From: Skeletonema marinoi
Taxonomy: Eukaryota > Bacillariophyta > Thalassiosirophyceae > Thalassiosirales > Thalassiosiraceae
DNA length: 64,000 nt
Direction of reading: 5' to 3'
Assembly: GCA_030544225.1 (NCBI GenBank)
Contig: CM060505.1
Location: 620,001 to 684,000, forward strand
The translations under genes were made by a program, and so were the position numbers. Below are positions 39,990-52,973 of the stretch, in pieces. Below the pieces are notes generated by a model. It saw only the letters and a program-made list of their open reading frames with translations. It did no database searches and was not told the DNA's origin. How positions within the stretch are numbered: position 1 is the first letter of the stretch; the number at the start of each line of letters is the position of its first letter.

Positions 39990-41438
39990 ATGACACTGCT
40001 AATGCTAGCTCGCGGTTGTCCAAAGTTTGCAGCAATGGCGGCCATCCTTCTCCCATCAAGTGCTGCCGCCTTTGGTGGTCGATGCCACTCTCTACACTTC
40101 AGTACATCGATTCGAACTTTATCCGTGCTTCGTGGAGGATCTTCATCAGTGACAAGCGATCATCAATATCTACCCATCTCTCTTCCTGACACATTCAAGG
40201 AGCGTGCAGAAGATGTGCATGTAGCCTTGCTATCGGTACTTCATGCCAGTAGAGTGACGCGTCATCTACAACCAATCGGCAGCAGCGACATTCAAACATT
40301 ATCCAAAAAAGACGCGTCACCTGTAACTGTCGGGGACTTTGCATCTCAAGCGGTTGCTCTTCACACCATACACAATACTTTTGGAAACAGTGACATGTAC
40401 ATTGCGGAAGAGGGGAGTGATGCGTTACGAAACGATGCAGAACTACTAGAAAAGGTATGGGGAGCTGTGAATCATGTCCATACGGGTGATTTGAATTCAG
40501 AAGAAGATTTGTTAAAAGCAATTGACTACGGTCAAGGGATTGGCGAAGAAGATCAATCATTAGTAACGAACCGACGTGTTTGGGCGTTAGATCCAATCGA
40601 CGGCACAAAAGGATTCTTGAGAGGACGAGAATTTGGAGGACAATACTGTATAGCCTTAGCCTTGATTGAAGACGGAGAACCTGTAGTATCAGTTTTAGGC
40701 TGTCCAAATTTACCGCTACCGTCTACAGAAAGCACAAAGGCAATACCATATGGGGCTTGGTCAGAGAATGAAGTGAAAAATGATGCAGCAACATGTAGTA
40801 GTAATGGATTATTTTCAAGTTCACGAGGCTGTCTATTCGTTGCTGTCCGTGGTGGTGGCTGCTTCGAAATTCCATTGCACGAACTAGAGAAATATTTACT
40901 TGAGCAATCATCTCCGGAAAGTGCAAGTGCAAGTGCAAACCTGCCATGGAAAAGGTTGCATGTAACTGCCAACGATGGTACTGCCAAAGCAAAGCATGAA
41001 GCGACCTTTTGTCTAGGCGTTGAACGTGGGTTTTCAGACCCGAAGGGTACTGTACTGAAGATCGCTCAAGTTATTCATGGCGCAGATGCCCTGATTGTAG
41101 ATGATGATGGAATACAAGACATTAAGAACTCCATTCGCATGGATGGACAGGGTAAATACGGGTTGCTTGCACGTGGAGATGCAGAATATTTCCTCCGACT
41201 TCCCAAAGATGGCTATATTGACTGGATATGGGATGTGGCAGCAGGTTACTTGTGTCTAAAAGAGGCAGGAGGTAAAATGTCCGATGTAAATGGCAATGCA
41301 ATAGATTTCTCTGATATTGGAAAAGGAAGACAGGCAAAACTTCCAGATCATGTGAAAGGCATATTCGGTAGCAATGGCGGCATGTTCCACGATGCATTGG
41401 TGAACGCTTACGCTGAGGTGAACGGATGCGAAGACTGA
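39990..41438 (+). CDS. SAL1: 3'(2'),5'-bisphosphate nucleotidase / inositol phosphatase (SAL1/HAL2)
   Basis: 482 residues, one exon. The Li-sensitive Mg-dependent phosphatase family removes 3'-phosphate from PAP and PAPS, by-products of sulfotransferases. Metal-site motifs: YIAEEGSD (about 137), WALDPIDGTKGFLRG (about 198-212) and DWIWDVAAGYLCLKEAGG (about 411). GCPNLPLP and QYCIALALIEDGEPVVSVLG are HAL2-like. The N-terminus (MAAILLPSSAAAFGGR after Met16) has a signal peptide with Ala-Phe cleavage, fitting plastid import as for plant SAL1. Either the ATG at 39990 or the one at 40035 may be used. A 30-residue Ser-rich insert follows the catalytic core. Confidence 0.92.
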   Translation: MTLLMLARGCPKFAAMAAILLPSSAAAFGGRCHSLHFSTSIRTLSVLRGGSSSVTSDHQYLPISLPDTFKERAEDVHVALLSVLHASRVTRHLQPIGSSDIQTLSKKDASPVTVGDFASQAVALHTIHNTFGNSDMYIAEEGSDALRNDAELLEKVWGAVNHVHTGDLNSEEDLLKAIDYGQGIGEEDQSLVTNRRVWALDPIDGTKGFLRGREFGGQYCIALALIEDGEPVVSVLGCPNLPLPSTESTKAIPYGAWSENEVKNDAATCSSNGLFSSSRGCLFVAVRGGGCFEIPLHELEKYLLEQSSPESASASANLPWKRLHVTANDGTAKAKHEATFCLGVERGFSDPKGTVLKIAQVIHGADALIVDDDGIQDIKNSIRMDGQGKYGLLARGDAEYFLRLPKDGYIDWIWDVAAGYLCLKEAGGKMSDVNGNAIDFSDIGKGRQAKLPDHVKGIFGSNGGMFHDALVNAYAEVNGCED

Positions 41439-41495
41439 CCTAACTTAATCTAGTTTCACTATTATTCAAGTGCATCCAAATTGCCACATTCACAA

Positions 41496-43474
41496 TTAAT
41501 CACGGTGAGTCAAAAAGTAAGACCCGTCCACACCGAAGGAAATGTAATCCACTTCATTTTCGTTCCCATCAGTAATGTCGAAAAGAAGCTCACTGATCTC
41601 GTCCGAGACACCTCCCCACCAGATCCTTCCATTCTTGGCCTTCAAGCAAAATTCATCGTCTGGTCCAAGCGATACCCACACTAAATCGTCTCGATTGCCA
41701 CGATCATTGAGCAGTTTGTCGAGTTCTTCGTGCAACTCGCCGTCACACTCCCACGAGCCATCCGTGAAAACGACAAAGAAATCATCAAACTCTCTCCCAA
41801 AGGCAACGCTTGCAATAGATACACTGTTCTTTGCTCCTTTCTTGCCCTTGACTTTCTGTTTCTTTACCATCCTCTTATTCAAAGTTCGAGACAAAGAAGG
41901 TGGCCCATGAAAGTAGTACGTCTCATCATCAAACTTAACGAAATACCTGTCGCTTGACCCCAATGAAATGTATTCTGGGAATGGAGCATCATCTCGGAAC
42001 AGCCGCTCTTCAAGATTTTTTGAAATATGCCCTACTACGTTGAACGCTCCATTCTCTCTCAATACTACACATCCGTCTCCATTAGTTGGAATTGATGCTA
42101 TGGCAGAGAGCCTCAGCTGCCGTTTTATTGGTATCTGTTCACCCGGCAGTATCTTTCGCTTTGTCTTACTTCGCCCCCTATTTACACCATTAAGGCTATC
42201 GTCGGAATCAGATGAATCATCATCATTGGGTAGCTGGCCCATTAGCGCTGCCTCTAACTCATCTACCAAAGAAGATGCAAACGAATACTCAACTTCGCAT
42301 CCCATTATGCTAATCCTTTCATAACGAGATTTGTAAGCACGCACTTCTGCCTCATCATAGTCGCAAGATGCACTTCTCGAAGATTCAGACTCTGCAGAGA
42401 CATTATCAGCATCATCCTGAATGGCTGCATCTTCTTCCAATAATGACTCGTCGGTATCTTTCTTCCTCTCCGCTCCCTTTTCAATACTCATCATCTTGTC
42501 AAGATTTGCCCTTTCTGCCATAAGTATTGCTAGGCCTATATCGGCTATCTCAATCTTTTTTTGTACTTCTAACTGAAGTGACAGCAGTTGATCAGTCTCA
42601 TCTTGAAGCAGCTTCGATGTTTTGCCAGCATCAGGAGGATTGTTGCTAAACGAGTCAAGTTGCTTGACCCTTTCCAAATCATCTCCACCTATACCCTTTG
42701 CAGTCGTGTTTATTATTGCATTTGCAGCATGCATTCGTGCCAATTCATCTTGTTCAAAATTGCAATCTACATCGACCTTTTCTTCCACATGATCATTGCT
42801 GATTGGTGAGCATATTGATGAGCATAATGATTTATCAAATGTTGTTACTTTGGGAGGATTGGAAAATACGCACCTCAAAACTTCTAGTGTAACGTTTTGA
42901 CGAATGATGCGACGAATTCGTGTGTTTTCTAAACTACTAGCTTTCGTAGAAGATATACTTCTCGAGTCACCTTCACTGTTAATTCTTCCTGACGAAGTTG
43001 AGTCATTATTTAGAACAGTGACCATCCTAGAAACAATCACAGTGCCACTGAGGCAGTATACATCGACACGTGCAACTCCTGCCCCATATAACTCAGTACT
43101 ACTTTTCTTCTTCCCATTAGCTGCATCTGCAGCAAGCTGTTCCACTGACAATGGATCAAGTGCAAAAAATGATAAGATATGCTCTTTTTCTCTTGGTGAC
43201 TGTTTTTGATATTGCCGGGGGGAATATCCTTCTTTTTCTAGAGAGGATGATTTTCCCAGAAATATTGGAGTTTGATCGATAGATGGATCTTCTTCATCAT
43301 CGCTGGTCGTTTGTGTTGTGTCAAAAAATGGCAGTGTATCATCATTACTGCTGGATGTTGTTGCGTAACGGAGAGGTAATTCTTGACAACCAGTAGATGC
43401 GGCTAAAGCCCGTACTGCATCCGGGTCTAGGGTGAATGGCTTTGCAACCGACGTTGTTTGAGATGAACTGTCGC

Positions 43475-43508
<34 letters not shown>

Positions 43509-43529
43509 ATCATCGTCGGAGGAGTCCAT
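41496..43529 (-). CDS. Ser/Asp-rich protein with four C-terminal beta repeats
   Basis: 677 residues, one exon from the ATG at 43529. It begins with a Ser/Asp homopolymeric tract (CTG repeats in DNA), followed by long acidic, Ser-rich disordered sequence with one coiled segment (LLSLQLEVQKKIEIADIGLAILMAERANLDKMM). The last 170 residues hold four units of about 40 residues, each of the form 'Y-I/V-S-x-G-x-D..YF..F.DG..YW.G....L...L': EYISLGSSDRYFVKFDDET, SVAFGREFDDFFVVFTDGSW, WVSLGPDDEFCLKAKNGRIWW, YISFGVDGSYFLTHRD. These could form a small propeller or beta sandwich. No family is recognised; function unknown. Confidence 0.75.
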
Positions 43530-43860
43530 TTCAAGATTCAGATTTTCGACCCTGCGTCAAAGAGCTCAGTCTAGTCGCAGCACTGTGCAACGGCTAAGTA
43601 CGTCAAGCCCTGTCGATGCTACTGCCTGTGCAAGTACTTGTTGCATGCAATAATACCGTAAGCAGAGTGATCTACTGAATTCAGGCTCAATGCTGGAAAG
43701 CTGCAATGCTGCCGTATCCTAAACGCAAGGAGTCCCAGTAATTTTGAACTCATAAGCTACTTTGTCGCGATGCGACTGTCGTCGGCTCGCGATCGCAAAA
43801 TAAGAGTTCTTCATTGGCTTTTTTCACTGCATCAATGCCAGCCAAGCCAAGGCATCGATC

Positions 43861-44050
43861 TAGAATGATCTGAGCTAGGAGAACTAGACATTGCGCCATA
43901 TATATTGAGAGTATTACAACCCTGACAATCATTGTTGAATGATTGGGCGGGCGTCACAGTATCCTACTAGAATGATCTGAGCTAGGAGAACTAGAACATT
44001 GTGCCATTTATTACAACCCTGACATCATTGTTCAACGATTGGGCGGGCGT
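43861..44050. repeat. ~90-bp direct tandem duplication upstream of sulfotransferase
   Basis: Two copies, 43861-43954 and 43967-44050, share tagaatgatctgagctagg, ttacaaccctgacaatcatt and gattgggcgggcgt, with small indels between them. They lie in the 628-bp divergent region between the genes at 43529 (-) and 44158 (+); the rest of that region shows nothing else. Confidence 0.85.
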
Positions 44051-44157
44051 ACAGAGGTAGAGCGAGACCGACTGGGCATCTCTGCTTTGGCATTGCATGG
44101 GAGGCAGCGTTATCAACAGCACAGCCTTGAACAAGTAGAAGTTATACTCACCACAAC

Positions 44158-45624
44158 ATGAAAGCATCTCGCAAATGTGCAGCGATGGTGCTGGCCTTAC
44201 CAATAGCCTGGATTGCAGTCCAAATGATAATGCATACCAAAACCACACTCACAGAGCTATCGACGGAAAATAATATCTCTAAGCCGCACCATCAACAGAG
44301 CGAAGAAAAGTACTCCCCTCTCATCAGCCGATTTGATCAACTGACGATGAACAATACCTATGACACATACAATTTACCAAAAGAAGATTGGAAGAAGCGT
44401 AAAAAGAAGCAAGACGATACTGAGTTGCACTATCATGACTATGCCATCTTCATTGTCATGTACCACAAGACAGGATATGTGCTCTCACGGCAACTCAAAA
44501 AGGTGGTCAGCATGCTGGAAATAGAAGCCAATCGTCCAAATGAACCGACATTATTCAACGCCAATCAACATACAAACTATGGTACTGACAAAATAACTGG
44601 TGAGAGGTTTGCTTTTGATACAATAGGTGGCTGGACTAGATCAGCATTCGCACCACGCCGTCACTCCTTCCAAACACATTGTCCGAGAGGGTACAGACAC
44701 GAACCTTTCCTACTCAAAAGTGGACAGATTTACATGCAAGAAAGCCCTGATCTCTTTTGTGACGTGAAGCAGCTCGAGAGAGCCATTCTGGCACGTAGAG
44801 CAAAGATAATACATTTTGTGCGGAACCCGTATGATATGGTGTTGAGTAATTACTTGTATCATTCTCAACAGCCAACTCCTGAGAAGTGGGTCCATACAGA
44901 CGATCCTTGTATGACGTGGTATGAAAACAAAAAGACATTGGCATCGAATGTACTCCCAAGCATCGGTACAGAAGAAATTAACGACAAGTACTTCTACAAC
45001 ATTTTCAAGATGTGTAGGTCTCTCTTCCAGTCCAAGTCATCAATGTGGAATTCAACCTTTTACGAACACTTGCTAGAATTAGATCCTGGAGATGGATTGC
45101 GTTTGGCCACGGCGCAAATGGTTGCAGCCTCTGGCTCTGCAAATAGACACAAAGCCGGTGGAGACGTCGCGAGGATGGCCAACAATATCGTGAAATTGAA
45201 AGAGCTGCAGAGCTACATGCCCTCCGAAGTGGAAGTGTTGACCCTCTCAACGGAGGAGTTCATCAAAACTACTGCAAACAGCACAATGAAATTCCTTGAC
45301 TTTGTTTTTGGTGCGAATAATACAATAGTCTCCAGAAAGAAGAGGTGGGAGGCGGCTCAATTGCGAAAAAAGCAATTTGAAAAGGTATCCGGTAAGAGAA
45401 GAGATTCTAACATGTCACCCAGAGAGAATGCCAGAGAGGAGAAGAGGAAACAGAATTCGAAGAAGAAGGCGTCACATTTCACTCAGAGCATTACGCAGGA
45501 AGAGAAGGAGACCAAAGAGAGTTTGAAAAAGTTGTTGCATAGTGATAAGGATCTTGCTCCAATATTGAAGTTGACTGAGAGTCTTGTGAATGAGGCATTG
45601 TCTGCAAGTGCAAAAGTTGTATAG
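44158..45624 (+). CDS. type II membrane sulfotransferase-like protein
   Basis: 488 residues, one exon. One N-terminal membrane anchor (about 8-25, AMVLALPIAWIAVQMIM) suggests a Golgi enzyme. PAPS-binding signatures are present: YHKTGYVLSRQL (5'-phosphosulfate loop, about 101-112) and IIHFVRNPYDMVLSNYLYH (3'-phosphate site, about 217-235). Later parts (EVLTLSTEEFIKTTANSTMKFLDFVFG) fit the sulfotransferase core. The C-terminal 100 residues are Lys/Glu-rich and unusual for the family. The acceptor is unknown, perhaps a glycan. The SAL1-type gene 3 kb upstream removes PAP, the co-product of such enzymes; this is a pathway link, not evidence for co-regulation. Confidence 0.83.
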   Translation: MKASRKCAAMVLALPIAWIAVQMIMHTKTTLTELSTENNISKPHHQQSEEKYSPLISRFDQLTMNNTYDTYNLPKEDWKKRKKKQDDTELHYHDYAIFIVMYHKTGYVLSRQLKKVVSMLEIEANRPNEPTLFNANQHTNYGTDKITGERFAFDTIGGWTRSAFAPRRHSFQTHCPRGYRHEPFLLKSGQIYMQESPDLFCDVKQLERAILARRAKIIHFVRNPYDMVLSNYLYHSQQPTPEKWVHTDDPCMTWYENKKTLASNVLPSIGTEEINDKYFYNIFKMCRSLFQSKSSMWNSTFYEHLLELDPGDGLRLATAQMVAASGSANRHKAGGDVARMANNIVKLKELQSYMPSEVEVLTLSTEEFIKTTANSTMKFLDFVFGANNTIVSRKKRWEAAQLRKKQFEKVSGKRRDSNMSPRENAREEKRKQNSKKKASHFTQSITQEEKETKESLKKLLHSDKDLAPILKLTESLVNEALSASAKVV

Positions 45625-45917
45625 TTCTTATAGGTAATACATATTTTACCAAATGTCATTTACGGCTCCAATGAGAGCTTTATATCAAAGAGAGCGGGTT
45701 GCCCCTGCCTGACCAGCGGTGCGCCAGAGGCAAGACTGGGGCAAGACCAGAGGGAGAGGAGAGAGAGTTTCGGTCTGTCCTGCAGAAAAAACTCCTCCAT
45801 CCAACTTTTTGCTTTCGAAGGCCGACCGACATGACAGAGTGCGGCAGCAAAATAGTGGCACTATCTTCTTCCAGCAAGTAGTAACCATCACCCTCAACTG
45901 TAAACATCTCTACGACA

Positions 45918-48085
<2,168 letters not shown>

Positions 48086-48239
48086 AGCCATGAACTAAGT
48101 GCAATAGCCATAACTAAGAGATTATTGAGAATCTTACCGGTTTTTGTACTGCCTATTGTTGATTTGGAATGATGATGAAAAGTCTCATGGAAATTATTCA
48201 TGATTTATTATAGCAGGTAGACAGGCCCCTCTCAGTAAT

Positions 48240-49925
48240 TTACGACAGCTTCTTTGCAGTGTCAAGCTTCATCATAGCAGAAAGTCTCTCAACAAGAGGA
48301 GGGTGACTATAATGGTAGGTGGAATACCAACTATCCGGACTCATAGCCCCCAAATTCTCAAGATGGATCTTACAAAGACCACTCTGCAACTTTGAACTCA
48401 TACCCAAATTTACCGAGAATTCATCCGCCTCGAACTCACATTTTCTAGAATGAACCGTCATGATGAAGCTCAAAGCTTTATCCACGGGCGCCCAGATTGT
48501 TGAGGTAAAGAGAAACAATGCAATAATTGTGGGAATACGTCTCGACTCATCGTCTGGATTGAATAGGTTAGCAACACGAACATATACAAACAAAATCACC
48601 TACACACACAGACAACAATCATTCAAGCAACAATACTCACCAAAACCAAATGCACGGTACAATTCGTGGGAGTTGTAGCACAGAGAAAAGAAGTAAAACA
48701 TAAAGCCTGTATAAACCTGAGTCACCACAAAGTTTGTCACGGTATGTCCCATTTTCCAATGTCCTAGCTCGTGGCCCAAGATTGCTAGAATTTCATCATT
48801 TGACACCTGACTAAGGAGAGTGTCGAACAAGACAATTCGTTTGTTCTTCATGAATCCAAACATAAATGCGTTCTTCAACGTGTGAACAGATGTAAAATGG
48901 TGAGATGAATTGTCCCAAAATGAAGCAATTCATTGCAATCAATATCAATATACACACATCCAACTCACCGAGTGACTACTCCTCTTCGATCCATCCATCA
49001 CAAAAAGCTTTGTCAACGGAAAGCTCAACTTCCCCGCAAGCTCATAAATCGAGTCCTTCAACGGACCATCCGGAAGCTTCTCATACTTATTAAACAACGG
49101 CATAATCACCACAGGCACCAACGTCATCATAATCACCGAAAACACAAATGTAAACGCCCACACATACAAATAGAACTTGTCCCCACCCATGAAAATAATC
49201 TTCAACAACAACGCCACAAATGGCCCTCCAAACACGGCCGATAACACCAACCCCTTGAGCTTATCCGTAAAGAACAATCCCAAAGTCTGCTTATTAAACC
49301 CATGCTTCTTTTCAATCTCAAACGTGGAATACAACTCAAAGGGCAGTGAGGTAATGGTCCCCACAATTGTCACAATTCCCAAAAAGATAAGAGTGATTTT
49401 AATTTCATGTTCGGTTTCGGTCCAGCCATACTTGGCTCCGACAGTACAGGCCTTGTCCCATACATAGGGATAGAATCCGTAGAGGAGAAAGGCCACTTCT
49501 TCCGTGACCGCATAGGTGGAGGAAAAGATGGAAAAGTTGATTTTATCCAGTCCGTAGGATTGCGCGTGGGAGAATTTGGATTTTAGTTGGGGCAGAATAG
49601 GTACGTTTCTATCCACCTTGTCTTTTTTGTCGTCATCATCACCACTACTTTTGGAGGAGGATTCCTCCTTCTTATCAGCAGCAGCAGCAGAAGACTTTGT
49701 CTCCCTATCAATATTGCCCACGGTAGTCTCAAGCTCACGAGGAAAATCAGTCTTGTGGTATGATTTGCGCTGGCGAAAGTTCAAGTAGGCTTCGAAGAGA
49801 AAGACGACGAGAGTGAATAGAATTGTGGCGGCAATGGCGTAGTCTCCGAAGAGGCTACTGGTGGCGGCCTTGGTTGTGCCGCCTGTTTGAGTGTATTGTG
49901 GGGTGAGTGGTAGGGTGAAGTCCAT
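48240..49925 (-). CDS. STE24: CAAX prenyl protease 1 (STE24/ZMPSTE24), 3 exons
   Basis: ER and nuclear-envelope M48 zinc metalloprotease that removes the AAX tripeptide from prenylated proteins and clears clogged translocons. Minus-strand exons 49925-48969, 48872-48641 and 48553-48240 are joined by 96- and 87-bp introns in frame, giving 500 residues. The zinc motif ILGHELGHWKMGH contains His353, Glu354 and His357, and CEFEADEFSVNLG gives the third zinc ligand. About seven membrane segments are visible, and the family motif RSSHSNAFMFGF spans the first intron. A 50-residue Ser/Asp/Lys-rich insert after the first membrane helix is not in the human protein. The next gene upstream is divergent, with a transposon in between. 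Confidence 0.94.
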
Positions 49926-50019
49926 GGTTGGATGTATGTGATGCAGCAATGGCAACAGATCTGTTGCTCTCTTTCCAGCCTGGAATGAATGAGCGGTGGT
50001 GAGGTAAGTAGGTTCGCGG

Positions 50020-50605
50020 CACCCCTACCACCGGGGGCAAGGGCGACGAGAGAGAAAGAGAGAGTCGCATGCTTGCCCCCGCCACACAGACGACCAAAAA
50101 AAGCGTCCCGCCGATTTCTGGCGGGAAGTCCATTTAACTAGGGCGCTTCTCTAGTTAAAATTCGTCGAGTAGACTTCGACACTATGCACATCGATTCGTT
50201 GAAAATCCTCCAGGAATAAGGGACAGGATGCATAGTATGGGACAGCGGCGGCTTGCTTTGGGTCATAACGGTCAGGTACAGCATGTATATCACATCGCCA
50301 TTTCGGCCAAAATGGCTATTTTGGCACCCAAGATATGCGACATATGTGACCGGTATGACCCAAAGCAAGCCGCCGCTGTCCCATACTATGCATCCTGTCC
50401 CTTATTCCTGGAGGATTTTCAACGAATCGATGTGCATGGTGTCCAAGTCTACTCGACGAATTTTAACTAGAGAGGCGCCCTAGTTAAATGGCCGTTCGCG
50501 GAATATTCGGCGGGACGCTTTTTTTGGTCATCTGTGTGGCGGGGGCTTACAGCATATCTGGCTTCTCTCTTCTCCCATGCTGTCTAGTCCCCGGTGGTAG
50601 GGGTG
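50020..50605. mobile_element. palindromic Mutator-like foldback element (MITE)
   Basis: A 586-bp element that is nearly one long inverted repeat: the ends CACCCCTACCACCGGGG (50020) and its complement (to 50605) are followed inward by matching blocks such as cccgccacacagacgacc, aaaaaagcgtcccgccga, ccatttaactagggcgc, ttaaaattcgtcgagtagac, gcacatcgattcgttgaaaa and gcttgctttgggtcat, up to a small loop near 50310. The arms differ by substitutions and some indels. The 9-bp word GGTTCGCGG flanks it on both sides (50011-50019 and 50606-50614), a target duplication length typical of Mutator-like elements. It carries no gene. It occupies nearly all of the space between STE24 (-) and the CPBP gene (+). 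Confidence 0.88.
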
Positions 50606-50632
50606 GGTTCGCGGCTGGATCCAAAAATTTTG

Positions 50633-51625
50633 ATGCAAGATCCAGCGGCTACATACGGAGGAATCAGTAGGAATTGGATGATTTGGCTTCTCATCGCACT
50701 CATCATCATCTTTTATGTTGATGCCCCGCCTTTTGCTCAAAGAATCATGCTAACAAACAACATATTCAAGAACAATCAAGTCTTATCCTACTTCATACTA
50801 ACATTTATCATTTCGTGGGGTGCAATCCTCTGCATCGTCGGTCCCAATGGCCTGCCTGCAGCCTCTGAAGAATACAAGCAGGCCATTGGACGAGGTTTGC
50901 TTCTTGGTCCATCGATGGCGGCGTTTATCTTGACGGCGGTGCTGGAAGGAAGAGTGGGATTTCGTGGTCTGTTGCCCATAACTATCATCGATTTGCGTCA
51001 AATTGAAGGTAGTAGTAGCAGTTGTTATTATGCAATTGCGCTACTCATTGCTCCTCTATCATCGGTAGTAACACTGCTCATGCTATCGACATTTGTGAAT
51101 GAAGCGTACACACCCAAGCTATTCACCTCGACCGACAAGCCATCTCTCGTTTTGACAGGCATCAGCGTCGGATATATTATTGCAACGTTTGAAGAAATTG
51201 GTTGGTCCGGATATGCCGTGCCTCGATTGCTACAGATTCATGGCGTTTTGCAGACTGGAGTTATTACGGGTGTCATCTGGGGCCTCTGGCATTTCCCTCC
51301 ATTTTGGGAGGTTCCATTTTGGGAGGTTGACACCTTCTCATCTCGGATACCTCTGCTGTTATTATTTGGGCGTTTATTCACTTGGATTGTAGCCTATCGC
51401 GTCATTATGGTTTGGATTTACAGCCGAATGAAGAGGAGTGGTGCGCTAATGATGATGATACTTATGCATACAAGTCTTGTCTTTTGTATGATCGCTATTG
51501 AGCCACCTCTACAAGGATCTGATTTGTTGACGTATATCTTGTCATGGACAGTAGTGCTTTGGCTTGTCGTGTGGCTTGGTGCAAGTTGTTGCAAATCAGA
51601 CTGCACTAATGACAAAGGACAATGA
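50633..51625 (+). CDS. CPBP-family (CAAX/Abi-type) intramembrane protease-like protein
   Basis: 330 residues from the ATG at 50633, only 28 bp from the end of the Mutator-like element. About eight membrane segments. CPBP motifs: FEEIGWSGYAVPRL (motif 1, normally EExxWR), GVITGVIWGLWHFPPFW (motif 2 with the His) and MILMHTSLVF (motif 3 with a second His). The two Glu and the His residues expected at the active site are present but the Arg of motif 1 is Ser. In eukaryotes and bacteria the family includes RCE1-like CAAX endoproteases and many uncharacterised proteins; this one looks like the bacterial EExGWxGY subgroup. Strict proteolytic function is not proven. Confidence 0.85.
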   Translation: MQDPAATYGGISRNWMIWLLIALIIIFYVDAPPFAQRIMLTNNIFKNNQVLSYFILTFIISWGAILCIVGPNGLPAASEEYKQAIGRGLLLGPSMAAFILTAVLEGRVGFRGLLPITIIDLRQIEGSSSSCYYAIALLIAPLSSVVTLLMLSTFVNEAYTPKLFTSTDKPSLVLTGISVGYIIATFEEIGWSGYAVPRLLQIHGVLQTGVITGVIWGLWHFPPFWEVPFWEVDTFSSRIPLLLLFGRLFTWIVAYRVIMVWIYSRMKRSGALMMMILMHTSLVFCMIAIEPPLQGSDLLTYILSWTVVLWLVVWLGASCCKSDCTNDKGQ

Positions 51626-52464
51626 CTTATCACCTAGTTCTTAACCAGAAGTTGCACCACCCCTCCATTTATTTGGTATAGACAGCATAACTACGCCAAT
51701 ATTAGGCCGATTCTTTTGGTTCAAACACCAACAACTTTCCATTTAGTTAGTTTAGAACACATCCGCAACTTGTCGCGGCGTCATTCCGACCATTGGCCGC
51801 ATGGTATTGGATACAAATTCATGGGTAGTGATATTGACTCTCACAAAATGTTTCGTCTCAAAAAAAAAATCAAAACACATCACACATATCTCACATCACA
51901 CATCGACCATGGCACGGAAACCTGCCCCGGCGGACATTATTATTACAGGCACCACACTACGCTGCAACAAATAAAATTATACTGACATACGCAGAATTCT
52001 ACGACGAATCCAATGGTGTAGGCCGCGATGGAGGCACGACCGTACTTTTAATTATGTTGGTCACAACATGACGCACAAGTGAAATCGACGCATTACAACA
52101 CATCAACGCAAATATATTGGGTTTGAACATATGATTCATTGCACGGCGGAGTAATAATACAACCTCTACGTAGTCTGATGTTACTGGAAGCGCCCGGGCC
52201 ATCAAGATGCTCCCTGACTGTCGTATTAGAGGGTGTTTGCATTGGCCGGCTATGTGCGCGATGGCTCTGATTTTCAGCCGATTTCTATCATGCTCAGGAA
52301 GGGCACTAAGTAATGGATCACTACTCTCAACCACAACCATTCAGTAGGAGTTCTATCTGGAGGAAATTATTAACACTATTCTGAAAGCGATTCTGCTTAT
52401 TTCATCAAATACCATAACAATACTAAATCTTGTGAGGGGGCCACCAAAATACATCAATTCAAAT
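51626..52464. other. intergenic, possible degraded element
   Basis: No intact gene. A minus-strand frame of 113 codons (51999-52340) has no recognisable motif and may belong with the transposase-like relic that follows. Confidence 0.35.
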
Positions 52465-52973
52465 TCATTTATTTCTTTGATTATATGAATGCTCATACTT
52501 TGGCCAACAATCATCACATACAGGTTGATCACACAGTCTACACCCATTCTGCTCCTACCTGCATTTGATCGCCTCACCTTGTAGGAGTGATCAGGATTCT
52601 CTGCCTTCAAACGATCCATACATACTTTGCATTCCTGCCCTCCCTTCAACCTCGCGAGAACCACCCTATCCTCATCGCATTCAGTGACGACTCGTTTCCG
52701 CTTGCCGCTACTTTTATCACCGTATTCGGCTACCATCCTGTCTGCGTGTGCAATACCATTGGTGTAGTTGTTCTTGCAGAAGTAACATTGATCACAATCA
52801 CAAGGTACAAACGGATGCTTACGCATGAAGTCGGGTCGATCTTCTCCTTCCTCCAACTCTTCAAACGCAAGTTTCAACGCTCTGTTCAAGAGATCTATGC
52901 CAAGATCAATTTGAAACTTCTCACAGTTGTCGATGTCATAGTCACTTTCTTCTTTTATCACCACATATCTCAC
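52465..52973 (-). pseudogene. DNA-transposase-like C-terminal fragment (Cys-rich)
   Basis: A minus-strand fragment beginning without an ATG inside the 3' end of the RING gene encodes HPFVPCDCDQCYFCKNNYTNGIAHA and then QECKVCMDRLKAENPDHSYKVRR; after a shift of frame near 52525 it continues CDQPVCDDCWPKYEHSYNQRNK and stops at 52465. The order CxxC...C-x-QPVC-x-x-CW is like the Cys-rich C-terminal finger of PiggyBac-type transposases. Truncated at its start and frameshifted, so non-functional. The family assignment is tentative. Confidence 0.5.

Noticed and set aside
50594-50632. Longer N-terminus of the CPBP protein starting inside the Mutator-like element
   Set aside because: No ATG in that stretch; the first is at 50633. 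The upstream codons are transposon and target-site sequence.
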